A DNA stretch of 64,000 nucleotides from an uncultured Lachnospiraceae bacterium (GCA_910585825.1 CAJUEY010000012.1:12592-76591); one strand, 5' to 3'; numbered from the stretch's first letter, positions 52,287 through 61,731 are shown. Notes: generated from the letters alone by a model not told the origin. A program made the numbers and translations.

Positions 52287-53532
52287 ACAGATAATCATTT
52301 AAGACAGGCTGCAGGCCTTCTTTGGAAATATCCCGATACATTGTCTCAAGACTGCGGCTGTCGTCGATTTCAAACTGTTCGTCCCCCTGCGCGGTGTCAT
52401 TCTCCTTTCCTGTATATTTGCTTTCGTGGTCCCCGATTCCTGTAGACACTCCCGCAGAAATTTTTGTAGCGGCGATTTTGACAATGCCGTTTCGGAAAGA
52501 GGCGCTTTCTCTGGAAGACACGGTAATCCCTGCAAACGGAAGAAAAATGCGGTAAGCGCAGATAATCTGGCAAAGCTGTTTTTCTCCTACATCCAGAGGA
52601 TGTATCTTTTGATTGTGAATGATCGGACGCAGTCTCGGACAGGACAAAGAGATTTCTGCGTGAGGATATTTTTTCTGCAGATAATAAGCGTGGAGGGCAG
52701 TGGCAAGGGCATCCTTATGAAAATCAGAAAGACCTAACAGTGCAGAAAAGGCCACGCCCCGCATACCGCCCATAAGGGCTCTTTCCTGGGAATCAAACCG
52801 GTAAGGCCATACCCGTTTATGGCCGGAAAGGTGCAGGGTTTCGTATTTATCCGTATCATAGGTTTCCTGAAATACCGTAACATAGTCTGCGCCGCAGTCA
52901 TGCAGATAACGGTATTCGTCTGTATTTAGAGGATAAATTTCCAATCCCGTCATACGAAAATATTTACGCGCCAGTTTACAGGCTTCGCCAATATACTGCA
53001 CATTGCTTTTGGCGCGGCTTTCGCCGGTTAAGATTAAAATTTCTTCCATGCCGCTGTCTGCAATGACTTTCATTTCATGTTCAATCTGCTCTGGAGTTAA
53101 AATCATCCGGTGAATATGGTTGTAACAGTTAAAACCGCAGTAGACGCAGTAATTTTCGCAGTAATTGGCTATGTACAAAGGCGTGAACAGATAGACTGTA
53201 TTGCCGAAATGTCTGCCGGTTTCCAGGCGCGCTCTTTCGGCCATTTCCTCCAGATAAGGTTCCGCAGCCGGAGATAAAAGCGCCTTTAAATCTTCGATAG
53301 AACAGGTTTCATGTTCCAGTGCGGCTTCCACGTCTTTTTTGGTATAGCGCAGATAATCGTAAGCGTTCATTTGGGAGAGGACTTTGGAACGGATATCAGA
53401 GGAAATCTGTTCCATGTCCGGAAGGTATTCCATATGATTGCTGCGAAAAGACGGCTCTGTTTCTAAATGATGCTTTCGTTCTAAAGCCTGAGCTGGCAAA
53501 TGTTCTGAGTCCACAAAAAATTGATTTTCCAT
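52279..53532 (-). CDS. thiH: 2-iminoacetate synthase (tyrosine lyase), radical SAM
   Basis: The protein has 417 residues. The radical-SAM cysteines are in CENYCVYCGFNCYN (CxxxCxxC, about 129-136). It cleaves tyrosine to dehydroglycine for the thiazole ring, the anaerobic alternative to ThiO. Its ATG shares a base with the thiG stop (TAATG). Confidence 0.96.
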   Translation of the reverse strand: MENQFFVDSEHLPAQALERKHHLETEPSFRSNHMEYLPDMEQISSDIRSKVLSQMNAYDYLRYTKKDVEAALEHETCSIEDLKALLSPAAEPYLEEMAERARLETGRHFGNTVYLFTPLYIANYCENYCVYCGFNCYNHIHRMILTPEQIEHEMKVIADSGMEEILILTGESRAKSNVQYIGEACKLARKYFRMTGLEIYPLNTDEYRYLHDCGADYVTVFQETYDTDKYETLHLSGHKRVWPYRFDSQERALMGGMRGVAFSALLGLSDFHKDALATALHAYYLQKKYPHAEISLSCPRLRPIIHNQKIHPLDVGEKQLCQIICAYRIFLPFAGITVSSRESASFRNGIVKIAATKISAGVSTGIGDHESKYTGKENDTAQGDEQFEIDDSRSLETMYRDISKEGLQPVLNDYLYV

Positions 53533-54314
53533 TATAAAGTCCTTTCATGCAAAAAACCAGTCAGAGGATCGGAGGCAGCGGCGCCTCTTGCAAGCACTCT
53601 GCCCAGGCCTGAGAGATAGGCCAGCCTTCCGGCTTCAATAGCCCGGCGAAAAGCGGCGGCCATCATCGGAAGGTTTCCCGCAGTGGCAAGGGCAGTATTT
53701 GCCATAATTGCGGCAGCGCCCATTTCCATGGCCTCGCAGGCTTGAGAAGGTTTGCCGATGCCGGCGTCTACGATAATGGGCAGATCGATTTCGTCAATCA
53801 GAATCTGAATAAAATCACGGGTTGCAAGACCTTTATTGGAACCTATGGGTGAAGCCAGAGGCATAATTGCGGCAGCGCCTGCATCTGCCAGATCTCTGGC
53901 GGTATTTAAATCCGGATACATATAGGGCATGACGACAAATCCTTCTTTTGCAAGGATTTCAGTAGCCCGGACGGTTTCTTCGTTGTCGGGCAGCAGGTAT
54001 TTGGAATCCCTCATGATTTCAATTTTAACAAAGCTGCCGCAGCCAAGCTCCTTTGCAAGCCGTGCAATCCGAACGGCCTCTGCGGCATTTCTTGCACCGG
54101 AGGTATTGGGGAGCAGCGTAACGTGTTTTGGAATGTAATCCAGAATATTTTCCTGTTCTTTTGTATTGGCTCTGCGGACAGCCAGGGTGACAATTTCTGC
54201 CCCCGCGTCTTTGATGGCTGATTCAATTAAACTCAGAGAGTATTTTCCGGAGCCGAGAATAAAACGGGAATGAAATTCATGGCCTCCGATGATAAGGATA
54301 TCGTCTTTTTGCAT
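53532..54314 (-). CDS. thiG: Thiazole synthase
   Basis: The protein has 260 residues. The TIM-barrel features are FHSRFILGSGKY near the start, the Schiff-base Lys in SFVKIEIM (about 95-105) and VDAGIGKPSQACEAMEMG. It assembles the thiazole from DXP, dehydroglycine and ThiS thiocarboxylate. I chose 54314 because AAGGAA precedes it; a longer frame reaching 54524 runs through thiF. Confidence 0.96.
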   Translation of the reverse strand: MQKDDILIIGGHEFHSRFILGSGKYSLSLIESAIKDAGAEIVTLAVRRANTKEQENILDYIPKHVTLLPNTSGARNAAEAVRIARLAKELGCGSFVKIEIMRDSKYLLPDNEETVRATEILAKEGFVVMPYMYPDLNTARDLADAGAAAIMPLASPIGSNKGLATRDFIQILIDEIDLPIIVDAGIGKPSQACEAMEMGAAAIMANTALATAGNLPMMAAAFRRAIEAGRLAYLSGLGRVLARGAAASDPLTGFLHERTL

Positions 54315-54360
54315 AAAATTCCTTCTTTCTTCTTTTTTCTTTTTTGCGCGTTTTTTCGCG

Positions 54361-55002
54361 CTAACAATCAAATTGCCCTGCAAGAATGCGAAGCGCCATA
54401 TGCGCCTGATGTGCGGCGCACAGCATAACACGGGAAGATAAAAGCCCCGGAGTATCTGCAACATCGCTCTTTCCGTCTCCGCAGAGGTAAAAATGGTCTG
54501 AAATTTTTTTGGTTTTAATTTCATTTCCAGAACCTAATCCCGCCATTCCTGAAGCTGCAATCAAATAAGCATCCGGCAGATCTTCCAGTACGCCGTTGAC
54601 CAGCATGGCTTTCATTTCAGCCCGGTCAAATGCTTCGCAGATGATATCCGCATCAGAAAGCAGCAGGGAGATGTTCTCTTTTTGAATCTGGGCGGGGTGA
54701 AGAGTCAGATTCAGATAAGGGGAAATTTCCAGAAGATTTGCAGCCAGAGCCTCTGTTTTATACATGCCGATTTGAGATGCTTTGTACTGCTGTCTGTGGA
54801 GATTGGAAATATCAACCCGGTCAAAATCAATTAAAATTAGTTTTCCGATACCCGCTCTGGCAAGGCAGACGGCGATATTAGAGCCAAGACCTCCAAGACC
54901 GCAGACGGCAATGACGCTGCTTTGCAATTTTCCCTGCAGCTGTTTTGTGCACCTTGCTGCCAATGCGGCAGACAGTTCTTCTTTAGTGGGAAACGGATTC
55001 AT
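54361..55002 (-). CDS. thiF: ThiS adenylyltransferase
   Basis: The protein has 213 residues, the short ThiF form. The nucleotide loop is CGLGGLGSNIAV (about 34-45); ISNLHRQQY is the E1-like motif. The zinc CxxC pairs of longer ThiF proteins are not present. It adenylates the C-terminal glycine of ThiS. The ATG follows the thiS stop directly (TGA-ATG). Confidence 0.93.
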   Translation of the reverse strand: MNPFPTKEELSAALAARCTKQLQGKLQSSVIAVCGLGGLGSNIAVCLARAGIGKLILIDFDRVDISNLHRQQYKASQIGMYKTEALAANLLEISPYLNLTLHPAQIQKENISLLLSDADIICEAFDRAEMKAMLVNGVLEDLPDAYLIAASGMAGLGSGNEIKTKKISDHFYLCGDGKSDVADTPGLLSSRVMLCAAHQAHMALRILAGQFDC

Positions 55003-55197
55003 TCAGCCGCCTCCTACGAAACTGACGACTTCTATGACGTCGCCGTCTGCAAATATTGTTTGGTCATATTGGGATTTTGGAACGATTTTTTCATTTTGTT
55101 CAACGGCGACCTGTTCCGGGTCATATCCGGCTCTGGTTAGATATTCCAAAAGGGTTTCACCGCCGGCATCGTTTTGGATTCCATTGATTGTTACCAT
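55003..55197 (-). CDS. thiS: Sulfur carrier protein ThiS
   Basis: The protein has 64 residues and a ubiquitin-like fold ending VGGG, with the exposed Gly-Gly tail that ThiF activates. It is the first gene after the TPP riboswitch; GGAGG lies before the ATG. Confidence 0.95.
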   Translation of the reverse strand: MVTINGIQNDAGGETLLEYLTRAGYDPEQVAVEQNEKIVPKSQYDQTIFADGDVIEVVSFVGGG

Positions 55198-55231
55198 TGC
55201 TGCCTCCTTTTTGTGTGGGGAGAAGAGAAAT

Positions 55232-55263
55232 AAAAAAGGGAGCTACCGATTTGACAGCTCCCA
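55232..55263 (-). terminator. Terminator of the TPP riboswitch
   Basis: On the minus strand GGGAGCT pairs with AGCTCCC and is followed by TTTTTTA. It lies directly after the aptamer and before thiS, so it is the off-state platform. Confidence 0.85.
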
Positions 55264-55269
55264 CAATTA

Positions 55270-55363
55270 TTTGTAGTCAGGTATCCCTACGTTGGCATTA
55301 TCCAAATCAGGTAATGGGTCGAAGGTCACACCTTCCTCTCAGCCTGTACTACAAGCTCCCCGC
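55270..55363 (-). ncRNA. TPP riboswitch (THI element)
   Basis: Read on the minus strand the conserved core is complete: CTGAGAGGA in the P2/J region, GTGTGACCTTCGACCC in P3, TTACCTGATTTGGATAATG and CAACGTAGGGA for the pyrophosphate-binding arm. The P1 strands GTAGT and ACTAC close the aptamer. A GGGGAGCT stretch 5' of P1 is complementary to the 3' arm of the terminator, so it could act as antiterminator when TPP is absent. Confidence 0.95.
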
Positions 55364-55382
55364 TTTTATAAAATTTTAAATT

Positions 55383-55411
55383 ACTATACACCAAGTGGTG
55401 GAAGAATGCAA
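55383..55411 (-). promoter_or_regulatory. Promoter of the thiamine operon
   Basis: On the minus strand TTGCAT and TATAGT are separated by 17 bp, with the riboswitch starting about 20 bp downstream. Confidence 0.65.
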
Positions 55412-55623
55412 GAGGTTTGTGAAATGATCCATCCGTCAGACAGAACATAAATGTCATCAATGGTGCCGCACTTTTCCTTTGCGAATGCTGGCATGGTGAA
55501 CGATTCCTCTCTATAATTTCTTTTATCAGACTGTAAATTTATTTTAAAACAGAAAACCAGTTGAATTATAAACCTTTCTGGGATAAGATATATGGGATAT
55601 TATTTGCGGAACGGAGAATCAGT
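55412..55623. other. Intergenic region with no recognised gene
   Basis: This stretch lies between the divergent thiamine operon and the DUF6320-like gene. It holds a possible -10 (TATAAT near 55511) for the rightward gene but no well-spaced -35 and no supported ORF. Confidence 0.4.
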
Positions 55624-56289
55624 ATGGGCAGATGCAGGCAGTGCAACATAGAAATATTAGATCATACACAGATGTGTCCTCTTTGTAAATGCGTGATTGA
55701 AGAAGACAAATCAGAAAACAGCTATCCGGATATCCGGTTTCGTGTCCGGAAATTGAATCTTGTCGTGCGGATTTTTTTATTTGCGGCAATTTTGACAGAA
55801 GCCCTTTTGATCTATATCAACTGGAATTTTTATTCGGAAATCCACTGGAGCATAATCAGCGGCGCAGGTTTTGCCTATTTATATTTTGTTGCCAAATTTG
55901 CCTTGCTGAATGATAACGCAGGCTATCGCAGCAAGTTCCTGGCGTTGACAATTTTCGGCGTTTTATATGTGATCCTGATCGATTATGTGATTGGATACCA
56001 CGGCTGGTCTGTTAATTTTGTTCTGCCGGGAGGACTGTTGTTTATTGACGCATTCATTTTATTTGTAATGTTCTTTAACCGACGCAATTGGCAGAGTTAT
56101 ATCATGCTGGAAATATTCATGATTTTTTTTAGCGCCATACCGTTGGTTTTGATGTGGTTAGATATTGTAACAGAGACTTTCATCAGCGGTCTTGCTTTTG
56201 CCGTTTCCGTTTTATTGTTTCTTGGAACAGTGATCATCGGCGACAGGAGAGCGCGGAGTGAGTTAAAAAGAAGATTTCATGTAAGGTAG
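55624..56289 (+). CDS. DUF6320-like zinc-ribbon membrane protein
   Basis: The protein has 221 residues. An N-terminal zinc ribbon has CRQC and CPLC (about 4-23). Six hydrophobic helices follow (about 45-65, 70-92, 103-122, 125-145, 155-175 and 178-200). This combination matches my memory of DUF6320 proteins, which accompany alcohol-acetyltransferase-like and hydrolase genes. The start at 55624 has GGAGAATC upstream. Only 6 bp separate it from the hydrolase gene. Function unknown. Confidence 0.75.
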   Translation: MGRCRQCNIEILDHTQMCPLCKCVIEEDKSENSYPDIRFRVRKLNLVVRIFLFAAILTEALLIYINWNFYSEIHWSIISGAGFAYLYFVAKFALLNDNAGYRSKFLALTIFGVLYVILIDYVIGYHGWSVNFVLPGGLLFIDAFILFVMFFNRRNWQSYIMLEIFMIFFSAIPLVLMWLDIVTETFISGLAFAVSVLLFLGTVIIGDRRARSELKRRFHVR

Positions 56290-56295
56290 GAAATA

Positions 56296-57234
56296 ATGAA
56301 CCATAAAGAAAAAAAGACAGACGCAAGTGTACAGGGAACGCTGATCCGGGAATTGATTGCACGGTTTACTTCGTATCATCTGATTGGAAAAAAGATCAAA
56401 AACGGGGAGCTGCGGAAGAAACTGACAGAGTCTGCCTGGAATGTTCCGGAAGGATATACACTGACACAAATACAAATGGAAACTTTCCCGATGGAGTGGT
56501 TAGAGTCCGATTCGCCTGAGTCGGAGTATGTTCTTTTACAGCTTCATGGGGGCGGTTATGTGGGGAAAATGCACAATGCATACCGCAATTTTGCAGTCCT
56601 CTACAGTGAACTGGGACATGGTATGCCGGTGCTTACGATTGATTATAGAGTTGCGCCGGAAGATCCCTATCCGGCTGCGTTGGAAGACGCTGTAAGCGCC
56701 TGGGAATGGCTGTTAGAGAAAGGATACCGGGCGGATAAAATTATTGTAGCGGGAGATTCTGCAGGCGGAGGGCTTGCCTTAGCCCTTGGGATGTATTTAA
56801 AAGATCATAAAAAAGACCTGCCCTGCGGACTGATTGCAATGTCTCCCTGGACTGATATGACGGCGTCCGGAGAATCTTATCAAACCAATTATGAAAAAGA
56901 TCCTTTGTTTGGAAACACAAGGGACAGCCTGATCTACAACAGAGAATATCTGGGGCTGGAAGATCCCGGGAATCCATATATTTCACCGGCTTTTGGTGAT
57001 TTTTACGGATTTCCGCCTATGTTAATACAGGCAGGCTCTTATGAGATGCTTTTGAGCGATTCAGAAATTGTGGCTCAAAAAGCAAAAGAGCAGGGCGTAA
57101 AAGTGCGGTTCCATATATATGAAGGAATGTTTCATGTATTTCAAATGGCGATGCAGCTTATGCCGGAATCCGTGCTGGCATGGAGAGAAGTGGGGAAATT
57201 TTTAGAGATTGTTACCGCGAAGAGCGGCTTATAG
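56296..57234 (+). CDS. Alpha/beta hydrolase, hormone-sensitive-lipase type
   Basis: The protein has 312 residues. The oxyanion-hole motif is LHGGGYVG (about 84-91), the nucleophile is in VAGDSAGGGLA (Ser at about 156), the acid is likely in SYEMLLSDSE, and the His is in YEGMFHVFQ (about 277). It lacks a signal peptide, so it acts in the cytoplasm on acyl or acetyl esters. It is co-transcribed with the DUF6320-like gene. Confidence 0.9.
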   Translation: MNHKEKKTDASVQGTLIRELIARFTSYHLIGKKIKNGELRKKLTESAWNVPEGYTLTQIQMETFPMEWLESDSPESEYVLLQLHGGGYVGKMHNAYRNFAVLYSELGHGMPVLTIDYRVAPEDPYPAALEDAVSAWEWLLEKGYRADKIIVAGDSAGGGLALALGMYLKDHKKDLPCGLIAMSPWTDMTASGESYQTNYEKDPLFGNTRDSLIYNREYLGLEDPGNPYISPAFGDFYGFPPMLIQAGSYEMLLSDSEIVAQKAKEQGVKVRFHIYEGMFHVFQMAMQLMPESVLAWREVGKFLEIVTAKSGL

Positions 57235-57279
57235 CAGCCATTTAGGACGATATGTATAAATTTGTACGCAAAAATTGGG

Positions 57280-57308
57280 TTGACGTGTTTTCTTTCATTT
57301 TCTATAAT
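57280..57308 (+). promoter_or_regulatory. Strong sigma-A promoter
   Basis: TTGACG and TATAAT with a 17-bp spacer lie about 115 bp before the surface-protein gene, leaving a long leader. Confidence 0.75.
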
Positions 57309-57424
57309 GTTCAGTAGTATAAGGAGTTTGAAAGCAGGTTAGGATATTTGTAGCAGGGCGGCTTGTTTCAACTGTTGTGGATATTTCTATATATGTACAG
57401 GTATTGTGCAGATTGGAGGAAAAT

Positions 57425-59266
57425 ATGCAGAATAAATTAAAAATAAAATTGGCAGCAGCATTTTGTATGGTCTGTATGCTTTTTTTGGGAACATGGATAA
57501 CAACCTATGCAGCGGGAATGCTCTCCATTGCAGTATCATCAGGCACGGTAAAATCAGGAGATACTGTGACAGTGACAATTTATGCTGCCGGTTCGGATAA
57601 TGCAGCAGTTACAGCGGATATGAATGTTACCTATGATACTTCCAAGTTGGAATACGTCAGCAGTTCCGTTTCAAATGCATCCGGCGGCGGTGGAGCCGTC
57701 AAAGCCAGCGGCTCCAGTGTGGATATCAAATTCAAGGCTGTCGGTTCGGGAGATGCCTATGTAAAAGCAGAGGCCGCTACACTGACTGCAGCGGGAGCTC
57801 ATATTACAGTATCCGGTTCCGCAGAAGATACCTCAGATGACAACGGAACAAAATCCGGAGACAATTCCCTTTCTTCGCTGACACTTTCCAGCGGTACACT
57901 GTCTCCGGCTTTTAAAGGCAGCGTTACCGAATATACGGCGGAAGTGGGCGGCGATGTCAGTGAGATTACGGTTACACCGGTAACATCCAACAGCAAAGCT
58001 ACTGTAGAATCCATTACCGGCAACAAAGATTTAAAAGAAGGCGCCAATGTGATATCCGTTGTTGTAAAAGCAGAAAACGGTACAACGGCAACTTATAAAA
58101 TTACTGTAACGAAAGGAACGACAGCCTCCGGAGGTGCGGAAACCGGACAGGATGAAGGAGATCAGCCTGCAGGAAATACCGGAGATACGGATACGCAGTA
58201 CACAAACGGGGATAGTATTATCATTGATGGAACTGCATATAAAATATCAGAAGACTTTACGGATGAAAAGATACCGGAAGGTTTTAAAAGAGCTCCTTTT
58301 GAATATAAAGGAAATCCTTATGAGGGAATTGTGTTTGAAGACGGACATCTTGGAATGTATTACATGGTCAACGATGCCGGAGAGGGCAGATTTTTCGTCT
58401 ATGATGCAGACCGGGATAAATTCTACCCTTATGTGCGGCTGAGCAGTGGAGATCATTTTATCATTTTAATGGTAGTGCCAAACGCTGTAATTCCTCCGAA
58501 TCAATATGAAGAGACAACACTGACAATCGGCGATGTTTCGGGGATTATGGCATATCAGTATGCTGGTGGCGAGGATAAGGAGATTGTAAAAATCGAAACA
58601 GAGGAAGGCGAAGTTGTAGACGGGGGAAAATCGGATTTTTACATTTTTTACGGTATGGACAGTACCGGAATATCCGGCTGGTATCAGTACGATGAAAAAC
58701 AGGGGACCTATCAGCGTTTTAATGACGAGGCCGTGTCTTCCGGAGAAACGACAGAAGATTATGAGACCCTTTCCAAATCTTATAATGAATTAAACGACCG
58801 CTTTAAGAGTACAAAGACAAAAGACAGAAGACTAATTGCAATTATGATATTTGTACTGGTAGTACTGTTGATTGTCATATTGAATCTGATTCTGAAAATC
58901 CGGGAACTGGGTTTGGGGGAGGAAACGGAGGCAGAGGAACCAAAACCTGCAAGAAAATCACGTCCTAAAAAGAAAAAGGCATCCCGTCTGCCCAAAGAAA
59001 ATACGAAAAAGAAAGTATATCCTGTGATGGAAGAGCCGGATACAGATGATTTTTACGAAAATGATGATGAGAGCATCATGGATGAATTTGAGGAAGATCC
59101 GGGTGTTTTAACCAGAAAGCCAAAGAAGAAAGCAACTCCAGTCAGAACGCCAAAGACAGAGACGCGCAGACCGGAAGCAGGGACGCAAAAACCTTCTGTT
59201 CCGGAACCTACGGTGACAGATCTGTTTGATGATGATATTGAGTTTTTAGATTTAAATGACTTATAA
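57425..59266 (+). CDS. Membrane-anchored surface protein with cohesin-type and cadherin-like domains
   Basis: The protein has 613 residues. After the signal peptide (about 1-30), a cohesin-like domain (about 31-135) has SGTVKSGDTVTVTIYA and TYDTSKLEYVSSS. A cadherin-like beta-sandwich domain (about 150-235) has LSSLTLSSGTLSPAF and TATYKITVTKGT. A further outer region with WYQYDEKQGTYQRF ends in a membrane helix (about 475-497). A cytoplasmic tail of about 115 residues is Lys/Pro/Glu-rich. Start 57425 follows GGAGGAAA. clpC starts 11 bp after its stop. Binding partner unknown. Confidence 0.85.
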   Translation: MQNKLKIKLAAAFCMVCMLFLGTWITTYAAGMLSIAVSSGTVKSGDTVTVTIYAAGSDNAAVTADMNVTYDTSKLEYVSSSVSNASGGGGAVKASGSSVDIKFKAVGSGDAYVKAEAATLTAAGAHITVSGSAEDTSDDNGTKSGDNSLSSLTLSSGTLSPAFKGSVTEYTAEVGGDVSEITVTPVTSNSKATVESITGNKDLKEGANVISVVVKAENGTTATYKITVTKGTTASGGAETGQDEGDQPAGNTGDTDTQYTNGDSIIIDGTAYKISEDFTDEKIPEGFKRAPFEYKGNPYEGIVFEDGHLGMYYMVNDAGEGRFFVYDADRDKFYPYVRLSSGDHFIILMVVPNAVIPPNQYEETTLTIGDVSGIMAYQYAGGEDKEIVKIETEEGEVVDGGKSDFYIFYGMDSTGISGWYQYDEKQGTYQRFNDEAVSSGETTEDYETLSKSYNELNDRFKSTKTKDRRLIAIMIFVLVVLLIVILNLILKIRELGLGEETEAEEPKPARKSRPKKKKASRLPKENTKKKVYPVMEEPDTDDFYENDDESIMDEFEEDPGVLTRKPKKKATPVRTPKTETRRPEAGTQKPSVPEPTVTDLFDDDIEFLDLNDL

Positions 59267-59277
59267 AAGGTGAGAAT

Positions 59278-61731
59278 ATGCAGAGATCATTTACGAGTAA
59301 AGCGCAGAAAGCATTAAAACTAGCAGAAAAAGCTTCTAAATCCATGCATCATAATTATACCGGAACAGAGCATCTGCTGCTTGGATTATTGAGAGAGGGC
59401 ACAGGAGTTGCTGCAAATGTTCTGGCAGAAAACGGAGTAGAAGCGGGTCAGCTTATGGATCTGATTGAAAATCTGATTGCACCCTCCGGGCAGGTTGTAG
59501 CGGCCGATATGGACGGTTGGACGCCCAGGGCAGAGCAGATTTTGGAAAATGCAAAACGGGAGGCAGAGCGTTTTTCCAGCAAAGAGGTTGGAACAGAACA
59601 TCTTTTGATTGCAATAATAAAAGAAACAGAATGTGCGGCATCCCGTCTGATGAACACCCTGAGCGTGAATTTGCAGAAACTGTATGTGGATACTTTGATT
59701 GCCATGGGGGAAGACAGCAATCTTTATCGGGAGGATTTTCAGAACGGAAAACCCAGTAAACGAAAAAGTGCGGCTAATACACCGATGCTGGATCAGTATG
59801 CCAGAGATTTAACCAGGCTTGCGGCACAAAAACAGTTTGATCCGGTGATTGGAAGAGATGAGGAGATCAAAAGAGTTATTCAGGTTTTAAGCAGACGAGG
59901 AAAAAATAATCCCTGTCTGATTGGGGAGCCGGGAGTGGGTAAAACTGCTATTGTAGAAGGTCTTGCCCAGCGTATTGTTATGGGGCTGGTGCCGGAGGCT
60001 GTAGCGGATAAAAGGGTCGTTACCTTAGATCTTTCCGGAATGGTGGCTGGTTCCAAATACAGAGGAGAATTCGAGGAACGGATTAAAAAAGTAATCCGCG
60101 AAGTAACACAGGCGGGAAATATACTGCTGTTTATTGATGAAATCCATACGATTATCGGCGCTGGAGGCGCAGAAGGTGCAATAGATGCTTCCAATATATT
60201 AAAACCCTCTCTGGCAAGAGGAGAGATTCAGCTGATCGGAGCCACTACAATTACGGAATATCGAAAATACATCGAAAAAGATGCGGCATTAGAACGGCGT
60301 TTTCAGCCGGTTTCTGTGGAAGAACCGGATCGTGAGGAGGCTGTCGAAATTTTAAGGGGACTGCGGGATCACTATGAGGATCATCATCATGTAATCATTA
60401 CCGACGAGGGAATAGAGGCAGCCGTGGATTTCTCCATGCGCTACATTAACGACCGTTTCCTTCCGGATAAAGCCATTGATCTTATGGATGAGGCGTCTGC
60501 CAAAGTGCGGCTGAACGGATTTAAAGTTCCGGGGAATCTTCTGGAACTGGAGCAGCAGATTGCAGATTACGACAGTGCAATGGAACAGGCGCTCATGGAG
60601 GAAGATTTAAAGGCGGCTGCTCAGCTGAGTGAAAAGAGGCAGTCGTCAGAGCAAAAATATGCAAAACTTTACAAAAAATACAAAAAAGATTTAGATAAAA
60701 AAGTCCTGATCGTAGGGGCGGAAGAAATGGCGGATATTGTGTCCGATTGGACAAAAATTCCCGTCAGCCAGTTAGAAGAAGGGGAGGCTGCAAGACTCCG
60801 TCGTCTGGAAAAAACACTGCGAAAACGGGTGATCGGACAGGAAGAGGCTGTTTTGGCTGTTTCAAAGGCGGTAAAAAGAGGCCGGGTAGGCTTAAAAGAT
60901 CCAGGCCGCCCCATAGGCTCCTTTTTGTTCCTGGGGCCAACCGGTGTAGGAAAGACGGAGATTACAAAAGCGCTGTCAGAGGCGATGTTTGGCAATGAAC
61001 AGTCTATGATCCGTGTGGATATGTCGGAATATATGGAACGGCACAGTGTATCAAAGATGATTGGTTCGCCCCCTGGATATGTGGGATATGATGAAGGCGG
61101 ACAGTTGTCTGAAAAAGTCCGCAGAAATCCATATTCGGTTATTTTGTTTGATGAGATTGAAAAAGCGCATCCGGATGTGTTCAATATTTTACTGCAGGTA
61201 TTAGACGACGGACACATCACAGATGCCCAGGGCAGAAAAGTTGATTTTAAAAATACGATTATCATAATGACATCCAATGCCGGAGCACAGGCAATTATAT
61301 CTCCCAAAAAACTGGGTTTTGGAGCGGCAGAGGATGAAGAACAAAATTATCAGCGTATGAAAGACGGCGTAATGGAAGAAGTGAAACGGATCTTCAAACC
61401 GGAATTTTTGAATCGTATTGACGAAACCATTGTATTTCGGGCTTTGGACAAAAAAGATATGAAGAAGATCGTAACACTGCTGACCAAAACCCTTATGGAA
61501 CGATGCAGAGAGCAGATGGATATTACCCTTTCCATCAAAGATTCTCTGAAAACCCATATTGTGGAAACAGCTTATGATCCCAAGTACGGGGCGAGGCCGC
61601 TGCGGCGTAAGATCCAGAATTTGATAGAAGATAATCTGGCGGAAGAAATCTTATCCGGAAAGATCAAAAAAGGCGATTGCGTGGACGCAGGCATGCGTGG
61701 AGAGGAAATTCATTTTTCGGTCAAAAATTAA
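59278..61731 (+). CDS. clpC: Clp protease ATPase subunit ClpC
   Basis: The protein has 817 residues. Two Clp N-repeats (about 1-145) precede AAA-1 (Walker A GEPGVGKTA at about 216) and AAA-2 (Walker A GPTGVGKTE at about 553; DEIEKAHPDVFN). A UVR-like/middle-domain helix lies at about 415-470. It unfolds substrates for ClpP. In many Firmicutes clpC follows ctsR-mcsA-mcsB; here those are absent and a surface-protein gene sits in front, so regulation may differ. Confidence 0.95.
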   Translation: MQRSFTSKAQKALKLAEKASKSMHHNYTGTEHLLLGLLREGTGVAANVLAENGVEAGQLMDLIENLIAPSGQVVAADMDGWTPRAEQILENAKREAERFSSKEVGTEHLLIAIIKETECAASRLMNTLSVNLQKLYVDTLIAMGEDSNLYREDFQNGKPSKRKSAANTPMLDQYARDLTRLAAQKQFDPVIGRDEEIKRVIQVLSRRGKNNPCLIGEPGVGKTAIVEGLAQRIVMGLVPEAVADKRVVTLDLSGMVAGSKYRGEFEERIKKVIREVTQAGNILLFIDEIHTIIGAGGAEGAIDASNILKPSLARGEIQLIGATTITEYRKYIEKDAALERRFQPVSVEEPDREEAVEILRGLRDHYEDHHHVIITDEGIEAAVDFSMRYINDRFLPDKAIDLMDEASAKVRLNGFKVPGNLLELEQQIADYDSAMEQALMEEDLKAAAQLSEKRQSSEQKYAKLYKKYKKDLDKKVLIVGAEEMADIVSDWTKIPVSQLEEGEAARLRRLEKTLRKRVIGQEEAVLAVSKAVKRGRVGLKDPGRPIGSFLFLGPTGVGKTEITKALSEAMFGNEQSMIRVDMSEYMERHSVSKMIGSPPGYVGYDEGGQLSEKVRRNPYSVILFDEIEKAHPDVFNILLQVLDDGHITDAQGRKVDFKNTIIIMTSNAGAQAIISPKKLGFGAAEDEEQNYQRMKDGVMEEVKRIFKPEFLNRIDETIVFRALDKKDMKKIVTLLTKTLMERCREQMDITLSIKDSLKTHIVETAYDPKYGARPLRRKIQNLIEDNLAEEILSGKIKKGDCVDAGMRGEEIHFSVKN

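Noticed and set aside
53532..54524. Longer thiG reading frame with a 70-residue N-terminal extension
   Set aside because: The extension runs antisense-free through thiF coding sequence and is basic and non-conserved in character; the start at 54314 has a proper ribosome-binding site.
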